The notes beneath the pieces were generated by a model that worked only from the letters and a program-made list of their open reading frames with translations, was not told the origin of the DNA and searched no databases. From IMG/VR virus record IMGVR_UViG_3300035670_000750, positions 1-34,958 of that record: 34,958 nucleotides of DNA; one strand, written 5' to 3'. The position numbers and the translations under genes were made by a program. This DNA is from a virus. Shown here in pieces: positions 8,246 to 18,157 of this stretch (positions are counted from its first letter, which is position 1; each line of letters starts with the position of its first letter).

Positions 8246-10447
8246 ATGGCTCGTATTCCCGATTATGTACCGCAGCAGACGCTTCAAGGTGGCGCTACAG
8301 GTGCGAAGGCTGACCCAACGCCAATGTTCTATCTTGAATCCGAGAAGGAACAGTTGGCTCAAAAGGCATCGGCTCTTGCTGAAAAGGTGAACTCTCAGTT
8401 CAAGGAAGCCGAAGACCTTAAGACCGTTATGGCGGAAGAGAACGCTATGATGGAGCACTTTGAGGGTATGCGTAAGAAGGCGGCAGAAAGTCCAACGGAA
8501 GAAGCTTACAACGGATACAAGAACGAAGCTGATTTGTATTTCCAGGGCTTGAGTGAGCGTCACAAGGATAAGCCGCGCGTTCTGGCTCAGTTGCAGAACA
8601 AGTGGACGTTCTACCGTGAAAGCGGCGCACAGGCAGTTTGGAAGGATTGGCGTGAGCGCGTCCTTCAAGAAACTACCGCAACGCTGAATGACGGTAACGA
8701 TAAGTTCCTTAATGCGGCCTACGGTATGCCTTCTGAGAAGGTTTATGTTGGATTGACTGAGCGTTTCAAGAACATTGACGAAATGGTTTCTAAGGGAACG
8801 CTGCGCCCTGACCTTGCTCAGACGATGAAGGATAAGTTGGGTCAGTCTGTTGATAGGTCGCTTGCGCTTCGTGAGTTGGAATCAAACCCGAAGGCAGCGT
8901 TGCAGTTCGTCAGCAACCCAAAGAACCTTCCATATATGGATTCGTCTGAGCGTTCCAATTTCATCAACACGATTCAGCGCCAGATTAAGAGTGATGAGGC
9001 GGAAGCGCGTAGGGAAGCGCGCATTGCCAAGATGGAGCGTGAGCAGAACTTCCATAACAACGTTGTGAATGGAGCCGCTACCGCTCTTAAGGGCTACATT
9101 GAGACTGGCAAAAAGAGTAAGGAATATGAGGTTTATAAGAACCTCGTTGCTGAGAACAAAGACCTCACTGCGGCTAAGACGCTTCGCAAGATGTTTGATG
9201 AGGCGGAAGCCGATATGCCGGTGTTGGTTGAGGCTCAGGGCCTTTCTCTAAAGGAACTTGGCGCGAAGGTGAATGACTTGGCTTCCCGCAATCAGGCGGG
9301 CAACCTTTCCGGGGTTGAGCAACGCCAGTTTGAAAAGTTGAAGGGCCTTCACGAAGGTATGCAGGGCTTCGCGGCTTCCGGTGATTTCTTGTCCTTCTAC
9401 CAGCGTATTGGTAAGGATGTTGGTTCGCTTGACCCGAACGCAGGTATCTCTTCGGAAGACATTGCCAAGCGCCGTACTTGGATGGGTGTTGGTAAGAATC
9501 AGTTTGGAGTTGAGCCGCTTCCTCTGACGAAGAAGGAAGCCGCCGCATTCCGTGAATCCCTTGAGAACGCCAATCCGCAGCAGAAGGAACAGTTGCTTGG
9601 TGTCCTGGGGGCGCTGACTGCCACCACCAAGGAAGATGGAACCGTGACGATGGATAGGAAGCGCGCGGAAAACCTGTTGCGCGCGGTCGGTGGTAAGGAA
9701 GGCTCCCTCACCACGGAAATCTTTGCCCGTATCCAGGGTGATCCGGGTTCCAAGCTGTTCGCTGACAATCTGGCGAAAGGCCGCGATCTACAGAAGAACG
9801 TGAAAGAAAGCTTCCCATCCCGCGAGAAGATGAAGGCGAAGGTACACGAAGATTTGCGTGGCCTTGGTATTGAGTTGGTTGACCCGAACGGCGAGAGTGC
9901 TTCGCAGTTGGTCAACAGCGTGGTTGATGCTTATGTGGGTAAGAACCCACAAGGCTTTGGTGAGTTTGATATGAACACGCAGGGCACCATTAAAGAGTTC
10001 TTCGGTTTGCGTGAGGATGACGAACTTCTAAAGATGAAGGGTAAGAACCTTCTTCCGGCCTATCCCGGTCAGAGACAATCAGAGTTTGATAAAACTTGGT
10101 TGTGGATGAATGACGATATTTTCGCCAAGGCGGCTTCCTCCGCTAAGGCATTCACCTTTGAAGGCTCAACCGCAACGCCCAAGACGTTGAGTGAGATTAA
10201 GAAGAAGGGTTGGTTGGCACCAATTGATGGTGAAGGCAATTACGTTATTCAGATGCCAAGGGCTTCCGGTTTTTGGGGTGATGACACTTCCAATCCGTTG
10301 CTTGTGAAGGATGAGAACGGTAAGGCGGTTGTCATAAATATTAGAAAGGCAACCAAGGAAGTGAATGCGCTTTCTGATAGCCTCTCTGTGTATCAGAGAA
10401 ACCTCTACGAAACCGAACAGAAGATTAAGAAATCAAGGGGCGAATAA
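8246..10447 (+). CDS. Internal virion (ejection) protein, gp15-like
   Basis: 733 residues, close to T7 gp15 (747). Almost entirely helical and charged, with no catalytic motif visible. The N-terminus has RIPDYVPQQTLQGGATGAKADP, and the middle has long Lys/Glu-rich helices. Assignment rests on length, helix content and position after the gp14-like gene and before the gp16-like pair. It should form part of the DNA-ejection tube across the periplasm. The start ATG follows TAAGGAG. The stop TAA overlaps the next ATG. Confidence 0.75.
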   Translation: MARIPDYVPQQTLQGGATGAKADPTPMFYLESEKEQLAQKASALAEKVNSQFKEAEDLKTVMAEENAMMEHFEGMRKKAAESPTEEAYNGYKNEADLYFQGLSERHKDKPRVLAQLQNKWTFYRESGAQAVWKDWRERVLQETTATLNDGNDKFLNAAYGMPSEKVYVGLTERFKNIDEMVSKGTLRPDLAQTMKDKLGQSVDRSLALRELESNPKAALQFVSNPKNLPYMDSSERSNFINTIQRQIKSDEAEARREARIAKMEREQNFHNNVVNGAATALKGYIETGKKSKEYEVYKNLVAENKDLTAAKTLRKMFDEAEADMPVLVEAQGLSLKELGAKVNDLASRNQAGNLSGVEQRQFEKLKGLHEGMQGFAASGDFLSFYQRIGKDVGSLDPNAGISSEDIAKRRTWMGVGKNQFGVEPLPLTKKEAAAFRESLENANPQQKEQLLGVLGALTATTKEDGTVTMDRKRAENLLRAVGGKEGSLTTEIFARIQGDPGSKLFADNLAKGRDLQKNVKESFPSREKMKAKVHEDLRGLGIELVDPNGESASQLVNSVVDAYVGKNPQGFGEFDMNTQGTIKEFFGLREDDELLKMKGKNLLPAYPGQRQSEFDKTWLWMNDDIFAKAASSAKAFTFEGSTATPKTLSEIKKKGWLAPIDGEGNYVIQMPRASGFWGDDTSNPLLVKDENGKAVVINIRKATKEVNALSDSLSVYQRNLYETEQKIKKSRGE

Positions 10448-12807
10448 TGGCAAGTCCTTGGATGGGGATTTCCGAGAGTGGCAGGCAGCTTATTGATAGC
10501 GATGCCACGAACGGACGTATTGAAACTGATTATAGCGAGAACGTAAATGCTGCGTTTGATTTCGCAATGTCAAACCTTCGTTGGAGTGCGGATAAGTTCG
10601 TATACAACGATGAGTTTGATAAGTTGTGGGATGAGAACAACGCTAAGATTGTTGCGGCTGGTGGTCAGGCGCTAACGCGAAAGGAATTGTGGGAAGCACG
10701 TTCTGACTTGGACGAAACGGGTGGTATGTTCGGCGGTCAGAAGGTCATTGATGCTCACCGTTCCGCAATCGGTAAGTTGAAGGAAAAGGATGGTGGCATT
10801 CTTGACCTTTACGAAATGGAATCCGAAGCCAAGAACCGCGCCAAGGCAACCGCCTTGAAAGACCGCGCTACCTACAATGACGTTTCCTCCCGTGCCGGGT
10901 TTGGCGGCTCCGTGGGTGGCTTCGTGGGTATGGGCGCGGGTTCTATGCTGGACCCTATCAACATCGGTGTGACCCTGGCCGCAGCGCCCTTGGCGCTGGA
11001 AGGATGGGGCGCGGCGATCCTGGGGAACGCGGCGATCAACACGGCGGCTGAATCCGGTATCCAGTTCCTTCCTGGGGGAACCCGTGATTGGGCGCGTGAG
11101 TTGGGTGTGTCGGAAGATGAGATCAACCGCGATTCCGTGATGGCGATTGGTGGCGCGGCTGTGTTTGGTGGCGCTATTGGTGGCGGTATCAAGGGCCTTG
11201 GTGCCGGTGGTAAGTGGGTTGGCCGGAAGCTGTTCGGCACCCCACAGGAAGCCCGTGCGGCGGCTCAGTCCCTACAGGGTGCGAACCTCTCCCCGGAACA
11301 GAAGGAAGCCCTTGACGTGATCCTTCGCGCCCAATCCGTTGAGGATGCGGCGGCTTTTGACGTTCTTCATACCAAGTTTGGTTCTGTTGATGGTCAGCAG
11401 ATGATGAAGAACCTACAGGACTTCCAAGAGGTTTCCAGGGCAGTTGCGGATTTGTCCTATGATCCGAAGGCCCGTGCTATCACACCGGAAGATATTGCGG
11501 TGATTGATAGGCGTCTTGGCGACATTGATACAGTCATTCGTGAGATTGAGACTGGCAACATTGCCCCGGATGAGTTGGATAGCTTTGTTCGCACTTTCAC
11601 CACGGAAGAGCGTTATCAACGGTTCAATGAATTGGTGGACGATTACAAGGCCGCTCAGTCTCCAAACCGTCTTTCCACGCTGGCTGAAACTGAGCGCCGC
11701 CTTGAAGGGATGCAGGCACAGAAGGCAGACGCCATCAACGCCTTGGATGAAGCCAAGGTTCAGTTGGAGCGTATGAAGGAAATCCAGGCGAAGAAGGCCA
11801 AGGATTTTGATGATGCGTCCGCGATCCTGAGTGACTATGACGCTCAGATTAAGGGCTTGGAACGTGACGTGTTGGCGGTTCACGAAGGCCATTATGGAAT
11901 GCTTCCACAGGAAGCGGTTGATGATATTCACCGTTCTCTGATGGAACAGATTACAGCCCTCAAGAATGAGCGTGCCACTTTCGCAAAGGAAGCGAAGGGC
12001 ATTGAGCGTGATCTTGCCGAGTTCAATAAGAAGGTTGAGAAGGCGGAACGTCGCGCTTCTAAAGACCCGGCTGAAAAGATCAGTGAGATTGAGCGCGATA
12101 CTCTGAACGATATTGAGATTGCGCGTGATGAGGCGAACTTTGCCAATCAGGCGGAACGCAATGCGGCCTTGGAAGTGCTGCGTGAAATGCGCCTCATTGA
12201 TGAAAACAAGAAGCTGTATGCCGAATTGTTCGCATCAAATCCCCGTGTCTCCGTTGAGCGTATGCGTGAGATTGTTGGCTTGCAGGAAATGCGCAACCGC
12301 CTTGCTGATGGTGAAGAGCTAACCGCAAAAGACTTTCTGGACATTCTCACCGATGAGAAGGCTCAGAAGTTGGATGAGTTGTTTGACAAGCACGGAACCT
12401 TGTTGGAAGCGGTTGATGATTTCCTCAAGCGGGAGAAGACTGGTATCAGCAAGGAAGGCAGGAAGCATATTGACGCAGTGGCAACGCGGGTTAATGAAAT
12501 CCTGGCATCACTGGATGAAAGCCTGACGATCAAGGACGTTGCCGACACGGTTCAACGTGTGATGAACAATCCGCCTCCGTCGCCTAAGCAGGTTGCCGAA
12601 GCGGTGAAGACGTTTGTTGATGGTCTTGGAACGCCAAAAAGCGTTGCTGAACTAAACGGTATTTTGGAAAGCAATCTAAATATGAGTGTGTATCACGGTG
12701 TTGATGCTGACGGTAAGCCGATTGTGAAGACCGTTGATGAAATCAAGAAAGAGATTGAGGCAGAGGAAATGCTGGCCGAAGTTCTGGAAGCTTGTAAGGT
12801 GGGGTAA
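10447..12807 (+). CDS. Internal virion protein, N-terminal part of a split gp16-like ejection protein
   Basis: 786 residues. Roughly residues 150-270 are Gly/Ala-rich and hydrophobic (GSVGGFVGMGAGSMLDPINIG, then AIGGAAVFGGAIGGGIKGLGAGG), a pattern found in the large gp16-like ejection proteins of podoviruses. From about residue 360 to 640 the protein is a long charged coiled coil. No lytic transglycosylase motif (catalytic Glu with a G-L-M/F-Q loop) is visible, unlike T7 gp16. It shares a one-base overlap with the next gene; together the two are 1641 residues versus 1318 for T7 gp16. The split is inferred. Confidence 0.7.
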   Translation: MASPWMGISESGRQLIDSDATNGRIETDYSENVNAAFDFAMSNLRWSADKFVYNDEFDKLWDENNAKIVAAGGQALTRKELWEARSDLDETGGMFGGQKVIDAHRSAIGKLKEKDGGILDLYEMESEAKNRAKATALKDRATYNDVSSRAGFGGSVGGFVGMGAGSMLDPINIGVTLAAAPLALEGWGAAILGNAAINTAAESGIQFLPGGTRDWARELGVSEDEINRDSVMAIGGAAVFGGAIGGGIKGLGAGGKWVGRKLFGTPQEARAAAQSLQGANLSPEQKEALDVILRAQSVEDAAAFDVLHTKFGSVDGQQMMKNLQDFQEVSRAVADLSYDPKARAITPEDIAVIDRRLGDIDTVIREIETGNIAPDELDSFVRTFTTEERYQRFNELVDDYKAAQSPNRLSTLAETERRLEGMQAQKADAINALDEAKVQLERMKEIQAKKAKDFDDASAILSDYDAQIKGLERDVLAVHEGHYGMLPQEAVDDIHRSLMEQITALKNERATFAKEAKGIERDLAEFNKKVEKAERRASKDPAEKISEIERDTLNDIEIARDEANFANQAERNAALEVLREMRLIDENKKLYAELFASNPRVSVERMREIVGLQEMRNRLADGEELTAKDFLDILTDEKAQKLDELFDKHGTLLEAVDDFLKREKTGISKEGRKHIDAVATRVNEILASLDESLTIKDVADTVQRVMNNPPPSPKQVAEAVKTFVDGLGTPKSVAELNGILESNLNMSVYHGVDADGKPIVKTVDEIKKEIEAEEMLAEVLEACKVG

Positions 12808-15374
12808 TGGTAGAAAAGTGTCTTGCTAATTTGGTTAGTCAGGGTGTTATCACGCGACAAGAGGCGGATGTTCAACTGAATAGCTACAATCAGTTGATTC
12901 AATCCAAGTTGGCCGGTGGTCAGACGAACCCGCTTATTGCAGCCGCCCAGGCTCAGAAACAGCTTGCGGGGCAGTTGCGCGAATCGGCGGAAGTTAAGCG
13001 CCTTCGTGCGGCCCTACAGACCAAGAGCCAAGCTGATTTGCTCAGTTGGGTGAACAAGGTGGATGACGTGAAGGCCGGTGTGGATGCGATCTTCACGCCT
13101 GATTGGCGTGACCGCTACCACAGGCAATCCCTGGAATACCGTGTGAAAAGTCACCAAGACATTGCGCTTTCCTTCCTGGCGGAAGGCTTCGCCAATGTGA
13201 AGCGGACGTTCACAGGTGAGGTGGAAACCCTCACACAGCAGGCAATCCACAAGGAACTTCAAGGTGTGAACACCGGCAACGCAGCCGCCAAGGCTTTTGC
13301 CGAAGGGTTGCGCCGCACCTACGATTATTTGGATACAGTTCACGCGGCTGCGGGTGGTGCGAAGGGCAAGATTGCGAACTATGACGTTCCACACAAACAC
13401 TCAACCGTGAAGGTTCGTCAGGCCACTAAGGATGGATGGGTCAATGAGGTTATGCCTATGTTGGATAGGCAGAAGATGCTTGACCATTACACCGGCCTTC
13501 CAATGAATGACGTTAAGTTGCGTTCCGTGTTGGAAGAAGTGTGGGAAAGCATCGCCCGTGATGGAATGAACAAGCGCAATGCGGGAACGTACCGTTCTGG
13601 CTCAGTGGCAAACCGCTTTGATAAAGAGCGCGTTCTTCATTTCAAGGATAATGCGTGGTTTGACTACAACACTAAGTATGGTGAAACGGATATTGTCTCC
13701 GCTGCGTTGGATGACATTACGGTAATGAGCCGTGACATTGCTATGATGGAAACGTTTGGTCCTAATGTGAATGGCGGCATTCAGTTCCTCAAAGACATTT
13801 CCGTTATGAGGATGCAGGACAAGAACATTGCCGATGCTGCGAACCCACAGGCGCACGGTGGTGGACTGTTGAACACGGTTACGAAAGCCTGGATCAAGGA
13901 TGAGAACCTTCCGGCTTGGCTTGCGTACCGTAAGGAACAGGGAATGCCCAAGCGCATTGATGAATGGTTGGACATTGCCCAAGGCCGCACATTTGATCCA
14001 GGCGGGGCACGATCCGCCTATGTGTTTGACCAAGTGCGCGGTGTGTTGGCATCGGCTCAGTTGGGTTCCGCGATCCTCTCCGCAACTGGCGACTTGGGCA
14101 CGATGGGTTGGACCGCCAAGTTCAACGGGTTGGAAGCCACCAAGATTATGAAGGATTACGTGAAGGCTTTGACGGCTGGTAAGTCAAAGGAAGAACTTCG
14201 CGTGTTCGCGGCTGAGTTGGGGTTGGTGGTTGAACACCTTCACGGAAACATTCTCGCCAAGGCTCAGTTTGATATGCAGTTGAACAAGGGCTTCGGTACG
14301 GTGATGGCTGACAAGGTATTGCGTTGGCAGGGTTTGACCCGTCACACCGACGCAATGAGGATTAGCTTCTCTGTTCATATGGCGCAGAACATCGCCAAGA
14401 ACTTTGGAAAAGAGTTTGCTGACCTCCCATCCGAACTTCAAAGAGGTTTGAAGATCAACGGCATTACGCCTGACGAATGGAACATTGTACGTCAGTCAAA
14501 TACGATTGATCGTGATGGCGTGGCTCACGTCAACATCGCAGACATTATGCGAATGGAAGATATGATGCCGGGTGCCCACGATGCAGCCCTTAAGGTAAGT
14601 CAGTATATTAAGGCTGAAACCGATAAGGCTATCATTACGTCAGGTTGGAAGTTTGAGCGCGGGTTTATTGATAGGGTTGGCGTTCGCAATCAGGCCGGTA
14701 GGTTTATGGCTCAATATAAGAGATACCCGGTTCTTATTCTTTACAACCACGTTGGGCGTATGTTTAGCCAGGAAGCCGGTGGGGCGGAACGCGCCCTTTA
14801 TGGCGCTGGCTTCGTGGCGACAATGACCCTCTTGGGTGCATTGGCGTTGACCCTCAAGGATTTGGCGGCTGGACGTGATCCGCGTTCCTGGGATAGCCCA
14901 CAATTCGTGTTTGATGCGTTCCTTCAAGGTGGCGCGGGCGGCATTATTGGCGACTACGTGAAGACCGCCTTTGATAGCGCCCGTCAGAAGCGTTACGGGG
15001 ATGCTATGTCTCCGTTCGCTGCGGCAACGCTTGGGCCGATTTGGGGCCTTGGTGGTGATGCCATCAACGCGATTGGCTTGCACAACATCACCGATCTTCT
15101 GAACGGTGAGCCGTTGAGCAAGGTTGAGAAGAAGGCGGGTGAAGACATTTACAAGATGGCTAAGTATCTGCCTGGAAATAACCTTTGGTATTCCCGTTTG
15201 TTCGTTGACCGTTGGATTGAAGACGGCTTGGTGAAGATGATGGGTAGCAACCCAAGGGAAACGTTTTCCAGACGTATCCGTAACTATAAGAACAATTACG
15301 GACAGGATTTCTGGTGGCGTCCAGGCGCACTTTCCCCGCATCGTGGTCCTGATATTGGAAGTGATGGTGAATAA
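12807..15374 (+). CDS. Internal virion protein, C-terminal part of a gp16-like ejection protein
   Basis: 855 residues. The N-terminus is helical (VSQGVITRQEADVQLNSYNQLI). A central block with LEYRVKSHQDIALSFLAEGF and VLASAQLGSAILSATGDLGTM is followed by RFMAQYKRYPVLILYNHVGRMF, and then a hydrophobic segment near residue 670 (FVATMTLLGALALTLKDLAAG). The Q/A-x-x-S/R-F/Y-P-x-x-x-x-N-H pattern near the C-terminus recurs in gp16-like proteins. The start ATG overlaps the previous stop (TAATG). It should be ejected with DNA into the host envelope. No enzyme motif recognised. Confidence 0.72.
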   Translation: MVEKCLANLVSQGVITRQEADVQLNSYNQLIQSKLAGGQTNPLIAAAQAQKQLAGQLRESAEVKRLRAALQTKSQADLLSWVNKVDDVKAGVDAIFTPDWRDRYHRQSLEYRVKSHQDIALSFLAEGFANVKRTFTGEVETLTQQAIHKELQGVNTGNAAAKAFAEGLRRTYDYLDTVHAAAGGAKGKIANYDVPHKHSTVKVRQATKDGWVNEVMPMLDRQKMLDHYTGLPMNDVKLRSVLEEVWESIARDGMNKRNAGTYRSGSVANRFDKERVLHFKDNAWFDYNTKYGETDIVSAALDDITVMSRDIAMMETFGPNVNGGIQFLKDISVMRMQDKNIADAANPQAHGGGLLNTVTKAWIKDENLPAWLAYRKEQGMPKRIDEWLDIAQGRTFDPGGARSAYVFDQVRGVLASAQLGSAILSATGDLGTMGWTAKFNGLEATKIMKDYVKALTAGKSKEELRVFAAELGLVVEHLHGNILAKAQFDMQLNKGFGTVMADKVLRWQGLTRHTDAMRISFSVHMAQNIAKNFGKEFADLPSELQRGLKINGITPDEWNIVRQSNTIDRDGVAHVNIADIMRMEDMMPGAHDAALKVSQYIKAETDKAIITSGWKFERGFIDRVGVRNQAGRFMAQYKRYPVLILYNHVGRMFSQEAGGAERALYGAGFVATMTLLGALALTLKDLAAGRDPRSWDSPQFVFDAFLQGGAGGIIGDYVKTAFDSARQKRYGDAMSPFAAATLGPIWGLGGDAINAIGLHNITDLLNGEPLSKVEKKAGEDIYKMAKYLPGNNLWYSRLFVDRWIEDGLVKMMGSNPRETFSRRIRNYKNNYGQDFWWRPGALSPHRGPDIGSDGE

Positions 15375-15396
15375 CCATCCAAAAGAGGGTAATGGG

Positions 15397-15420
15397 ATAA
15401 ATACGCCTAAAGGGCGTTCT
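15397..15420 (+). terminator. Weak hairpin before the fibre adaptor gene
   Basis: ATAAATA (15397-15403) runs into a 5-bp stem ACGCC / GGCGT (15403-15407 with 15413-15417) followed by TCTTGTTT. It could be a weak terminator or processing site between the ejection and fibre genes. Confidence 0.4.
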
Positions 15421-15436
15421 TGTTTGAGGTGTTTTT

Positions 15437-16315
15437 ATGGCAATTGAGAACGGTGTTATTGAAATCCAATATGCCGCAAATGGGTCACAGAAGGTTTTCA
15501 CGTACCCATTCAAGGTAGATTTGGACAGCGAGGTTCGCGTTATCGTCACCACATCCGGTGTTGATAGCGTGAAGAGCCTTGGCACTGATTATTCCGTGTC
15601 CGGTGTCGGCAATGCGGCTGGTGGTGAGATTACGTTTGTGACCGCACCAGCAGCAGGAACGCGCGTAACGATCAAGCTGGATATGAGTTTCACTCAGGGT
15701 TTGGAGTTGACGGAGAACGATGCTCTCCCGGCTGAACCTCTTGAGGCGGCTCTTGATAGAAACGTGAGAATGGCCCAGCAGCTTAAGGCGCTGATGGATC
15801 GTGCGCCTAAGTTTGCGGAAGGATCAACCTTCAAGGGAGTTGCGTTCCCTGAATTGGTGCCCAATAGGGTGTTGAAGGTCAATGCGGCTGGTACTGGTTT
15901 GGAAATGTCCTCAACGGACCTTGATTCCGTTGTCGCCAATCTGAATGCGAGTGTTGCGACGGCTGCGAATAATGCGGCGGTGAGTGCGGTTGCTGCGGTT
16001 CAGACCAACCTAACTGCGTTGAGCAACACGGTAACGAGTGGAGTTGCTACGGTTCAGTTGGCGCAAGCGGATGTGACGGCTTCCCGCACCACTGTTCAGA
16101 ATGCACAGGCTGACGTTACCTCAAAGCTTTCCAGTGTTCAGACGATTTACAACAATGCCATTACGACTAAGAACGATATTGCATTGTTGGAGCAACAGAC
16201 TGTCGCCGCATCTATTGCGGCATTGTCTGCGGCACAAGCAGCCGAAGGTTTGATTGATTCGGTGGGCAATCCTGAGAAGTATTATTTCAAGCAGAGATTG
16301 CTAAATATTTGGTAA
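15437..16315 (+). CDS. Tail fibre adaptor, N-terminal T7 gp17-like
   Basis: 292 residues. The first 130 match the T7 fibre N-terminal domain: GVIEIQYAANGSQKVFTYPF, then VIVTTSGVDSVKSLGTDYSV, AAGTRVTIKLDMSFTQGLEL and ALDRNVRMAQQLKALMDRA. Residues 180-275 form an Ala/Thr/Val-rich coiled coil (repeated QLAQADVTASRTTVQNAQADVT). This domain anchors fibres to the nozzle. The protein ends without a receptor-binding tip, which is probably supplied by the next gene. The start follows GAGGTG. Confidence 0.88.
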   Translation: MAIENGVIEIQYAANGSQKVFTYPFKVDLDSEVRVIVTTSGVDSVKSLGTDYSVSGVGNAAGGEITFVTAPAAGTRVTIKLDMSFTQGLELTENDALPAEPLEAALDRNVRMAQQLKALMDRAPKFAEGSTFKGVAFPELVPNRVLKVNAAGTGLEMSSTDLDSVVANLNASVATAANNAAVSAVAAVQTNLTALSNTVTSGVATVQLAQADVTASRTTVQNAQADVTSKLSSVQTIYNNAITTKNDIALLEQQTVAASIAALSAAQAAEGLIDSVGNPEKYYFKQRLLNIW

Positions 16316-16345
16316 GAACCTTTATATTTAAGGAGTTTAAGTTAG

Positions 16346-18145
16346 ATGGCTACTTTGAAAGAAGCTACCGACGCAATCATTAACAGGGCTGAGACGGCTG
16401 CGGCGAACGCCTCCCCGGAAGACCTTGTGTATCTTGCGAAGGCCACGGAGGCTGTAGGTGTTACCTCCGCTGTGAACTTTATCAACACCACTACCCAGGC
16501 TCAGAAGCAATTGATTGTTGATGAGGCGGCTCAGAAGATCACTGCCATTCACGCGGCTGGTGATGCGGAAGTGGTTCGCGTCAATAACACGATGGGTTCC
16601 GCAGTTGGTCAGTTGACCGCTCGCGGTGATTTGCTGACCCACAACGGCACTGGTGCGGCGAAGGTTGCTCTTGGTGCGGCTGGTCGCGTGTTGACCTCCA
16701 ACGGCACCGATCCGGTTTGGTCCGTGGTTGATAGCCGTAGCGGCACCACTGTTGCCAAGTTGCCGGATGTGGTCACTGGTGGTTGGACCGGCTCCCACTT
16801 CGCTTACCTGATGAACAACGGTTTGATTAAGACGGTTGGTTCCTTCAACGGTGGCGCACTGGCTCACGGTAACGATTCCAACGCCTCTTACCTCCCGAAC
16901 AACGTTGTGTTTGATAGCACGTATGATCCGAACTCCGATGTTGTGAAGCAGGTTCTTGTTGGTATGGGTTGGATTGGTGCCGTTATGACCAACGGTAAAG
17001 TCTACTTCTCCGGTGGCAATGGCTATGGTCAGTTTGGTTTGGGCGATACCACCAACCGTTATATGATGACGAAGGTAACGTTCTTTGACACAATCGGTAA
17101 GACGGTTGATAAGATTTACGGTACTGCCGATAACTCTTGGAACTATGTAACGATCTTCTTCAAGACCACCGATGGCTTGCTGTATGCAGCCGGTTACAAT
17201 GGTAACGGTGATCTTGGCGACGGTACGACCACCAACCGTTCCACGCCGGTTCGCGTTGGTGCCCTCACTGACGTTCAGGAAGTGTATTGCGGCAACAACG
17301 GTCACGGCTCCGTGTTCGCTACCGTAGGCGCTGCAAAGTACTTGTATGCGTGGGGTTACAACGGTTCTGGTGAACTTGGTTTGGGTGACACCACCAACCG
17401 CACCACTCCAATCAAGACCTCTCTCACTGGCGTGACGAAGGTTGTTCGCACTGGTGGTGGTTACTACAACGGGACCAACTACAACTCTTATACCGGCGTC
17501 ACTCTGGCGATTGCCAACGGTGCCCTTTACGGCACTGGTGTAAACGGTCACGGTCAGTTGGGTGTTGGCGATACGACCAACCGCACTTCTTGGACTGCCG
17601 TTGCCGGTGGTTTGGGTGTTGCCGGTGTGGTTGCCGATGTGAAGGCTACCGCTTCCATCCCGTCCGTGTATGCGCGTCTGAATGACGGCACGATTCGCGT
17701 TTGGGGTGATAACTCCACTGGCGGCTTGGGTATGGGCGATACCGTCCAGCGCAACGCGCCTGCGATCCCGACCCTTCCGACCGGCTTCGGTTCCGTCGCT
17801 GGTGTGTGGTGTGCCGGTGGTGCTGCGAATGGCTGCTACTCTGCCGCAATCATCGTTTCCACCACTGGCAAGGTTGCCGTTGCTGGTTACAATGGTTATG
17901 GACAGTTGGGCCTTGGTGATGCGACTAACCGCACTGTGTTCACTCTGTTGACCACTCCGTTTACCAATGCTGCAAACATCATTAAGGACGTTGTGATTGT
18001 GTCGGAGCCGCAGGGCTACCACCGCGCTTACTACCTTCTGAATGATGGTCGCGTGTTCGCAACTGGTTATGGCGGTTCTTATTGCTTGGGTGTTGACGCC
18101 AACGCTTCCGTGAACGCTTACACCCTTCACCAAGTTCTGTTCTAA
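16346..18145 (+). CDS. RCC1-repeat beta-propeller tail protein (probable receptor binding)
   Basis: 599 residues. Residues 1-90 are helical. A stretch near 92-125 (ARGDLLTHNGTG, then GAAGRVLTSNGTDPVW) is a linker type common in phage tail fibres. From 223 on, seven RCC1-type repeats occur at about 60-residue spacing, each with a G-x-N-G-x-G-x-L-G-x-G-D-x-x-x-R core, at about 223, 283, 337, 398, 454, 514 and a degenerate one at 574. A weak eighth may sit near 165. RCC1 repeats fold into a seven-bladed propeller; in this position it probably recognises a cell-surface ligand. The start follows TAAGGAG. Thr/Asn/Gly-rich codons differ from the charged proteins upstream. Confidence 0.85.
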   Translation: MATLKEATDAIINRAETAAANASPEDLVYLAKATEAVGVTSAVNFINTTTQAQKQLIVDEAAQKITAIHAAGDAEVVRVNNTMGSAVGQLTARGDLLTHNGTGAAKVALGAAGRVLTSNGTDPVWSVVDSRSGTTVAKLPDVVTGGWTGSHFAYLMNNGLIKTVGSFNGGALAHGNDSNASYLPNNVVFDSTYDPNSDVVKQVLVGMGWIGAVMTNGKVYFSGGNGYGQFGLGDTTNRYMMTKVTFFDTIGKTVDKIYGTADNSWNYVTIFFKTTDGLLYAAGYNGNGDLGDGTTTNRSTPVRVGALTDVQEVYCGNNGHGSVFATVGAAKYLYAWGYNGSGELGLGDTTNRTTPIKTSLTGVTKVVRTGGGYYNGTNYNSYTGVTLAIANGALYGTGVNGHGQLGVGDTTNRTSWTAVAGGLGVAGVVADVKATASIPSVYARLNDGTIRVWGDNSTGGLGMGDTVQRNAPAIPTLPTGFGSVAGVWCAGGAANGCYSAAIIVSTTGKVAVAGYNGYGQLGLGDATNRTVFTLLTTPFTNAANIIKDVVIVSEPQGYHRAYYLLNDGRVFATGYGGSYCLGVDANASVNAYTLHQVLF

Positions 18146-18157
18146 GGAGTGATTGAT

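Noticed and set aside
8246-15374. A lytic transglycosylase domain in the ejection proteins
   Set aside because: I looked for the catalytic Glu with its G-L-M-Q-type loop and saw none.
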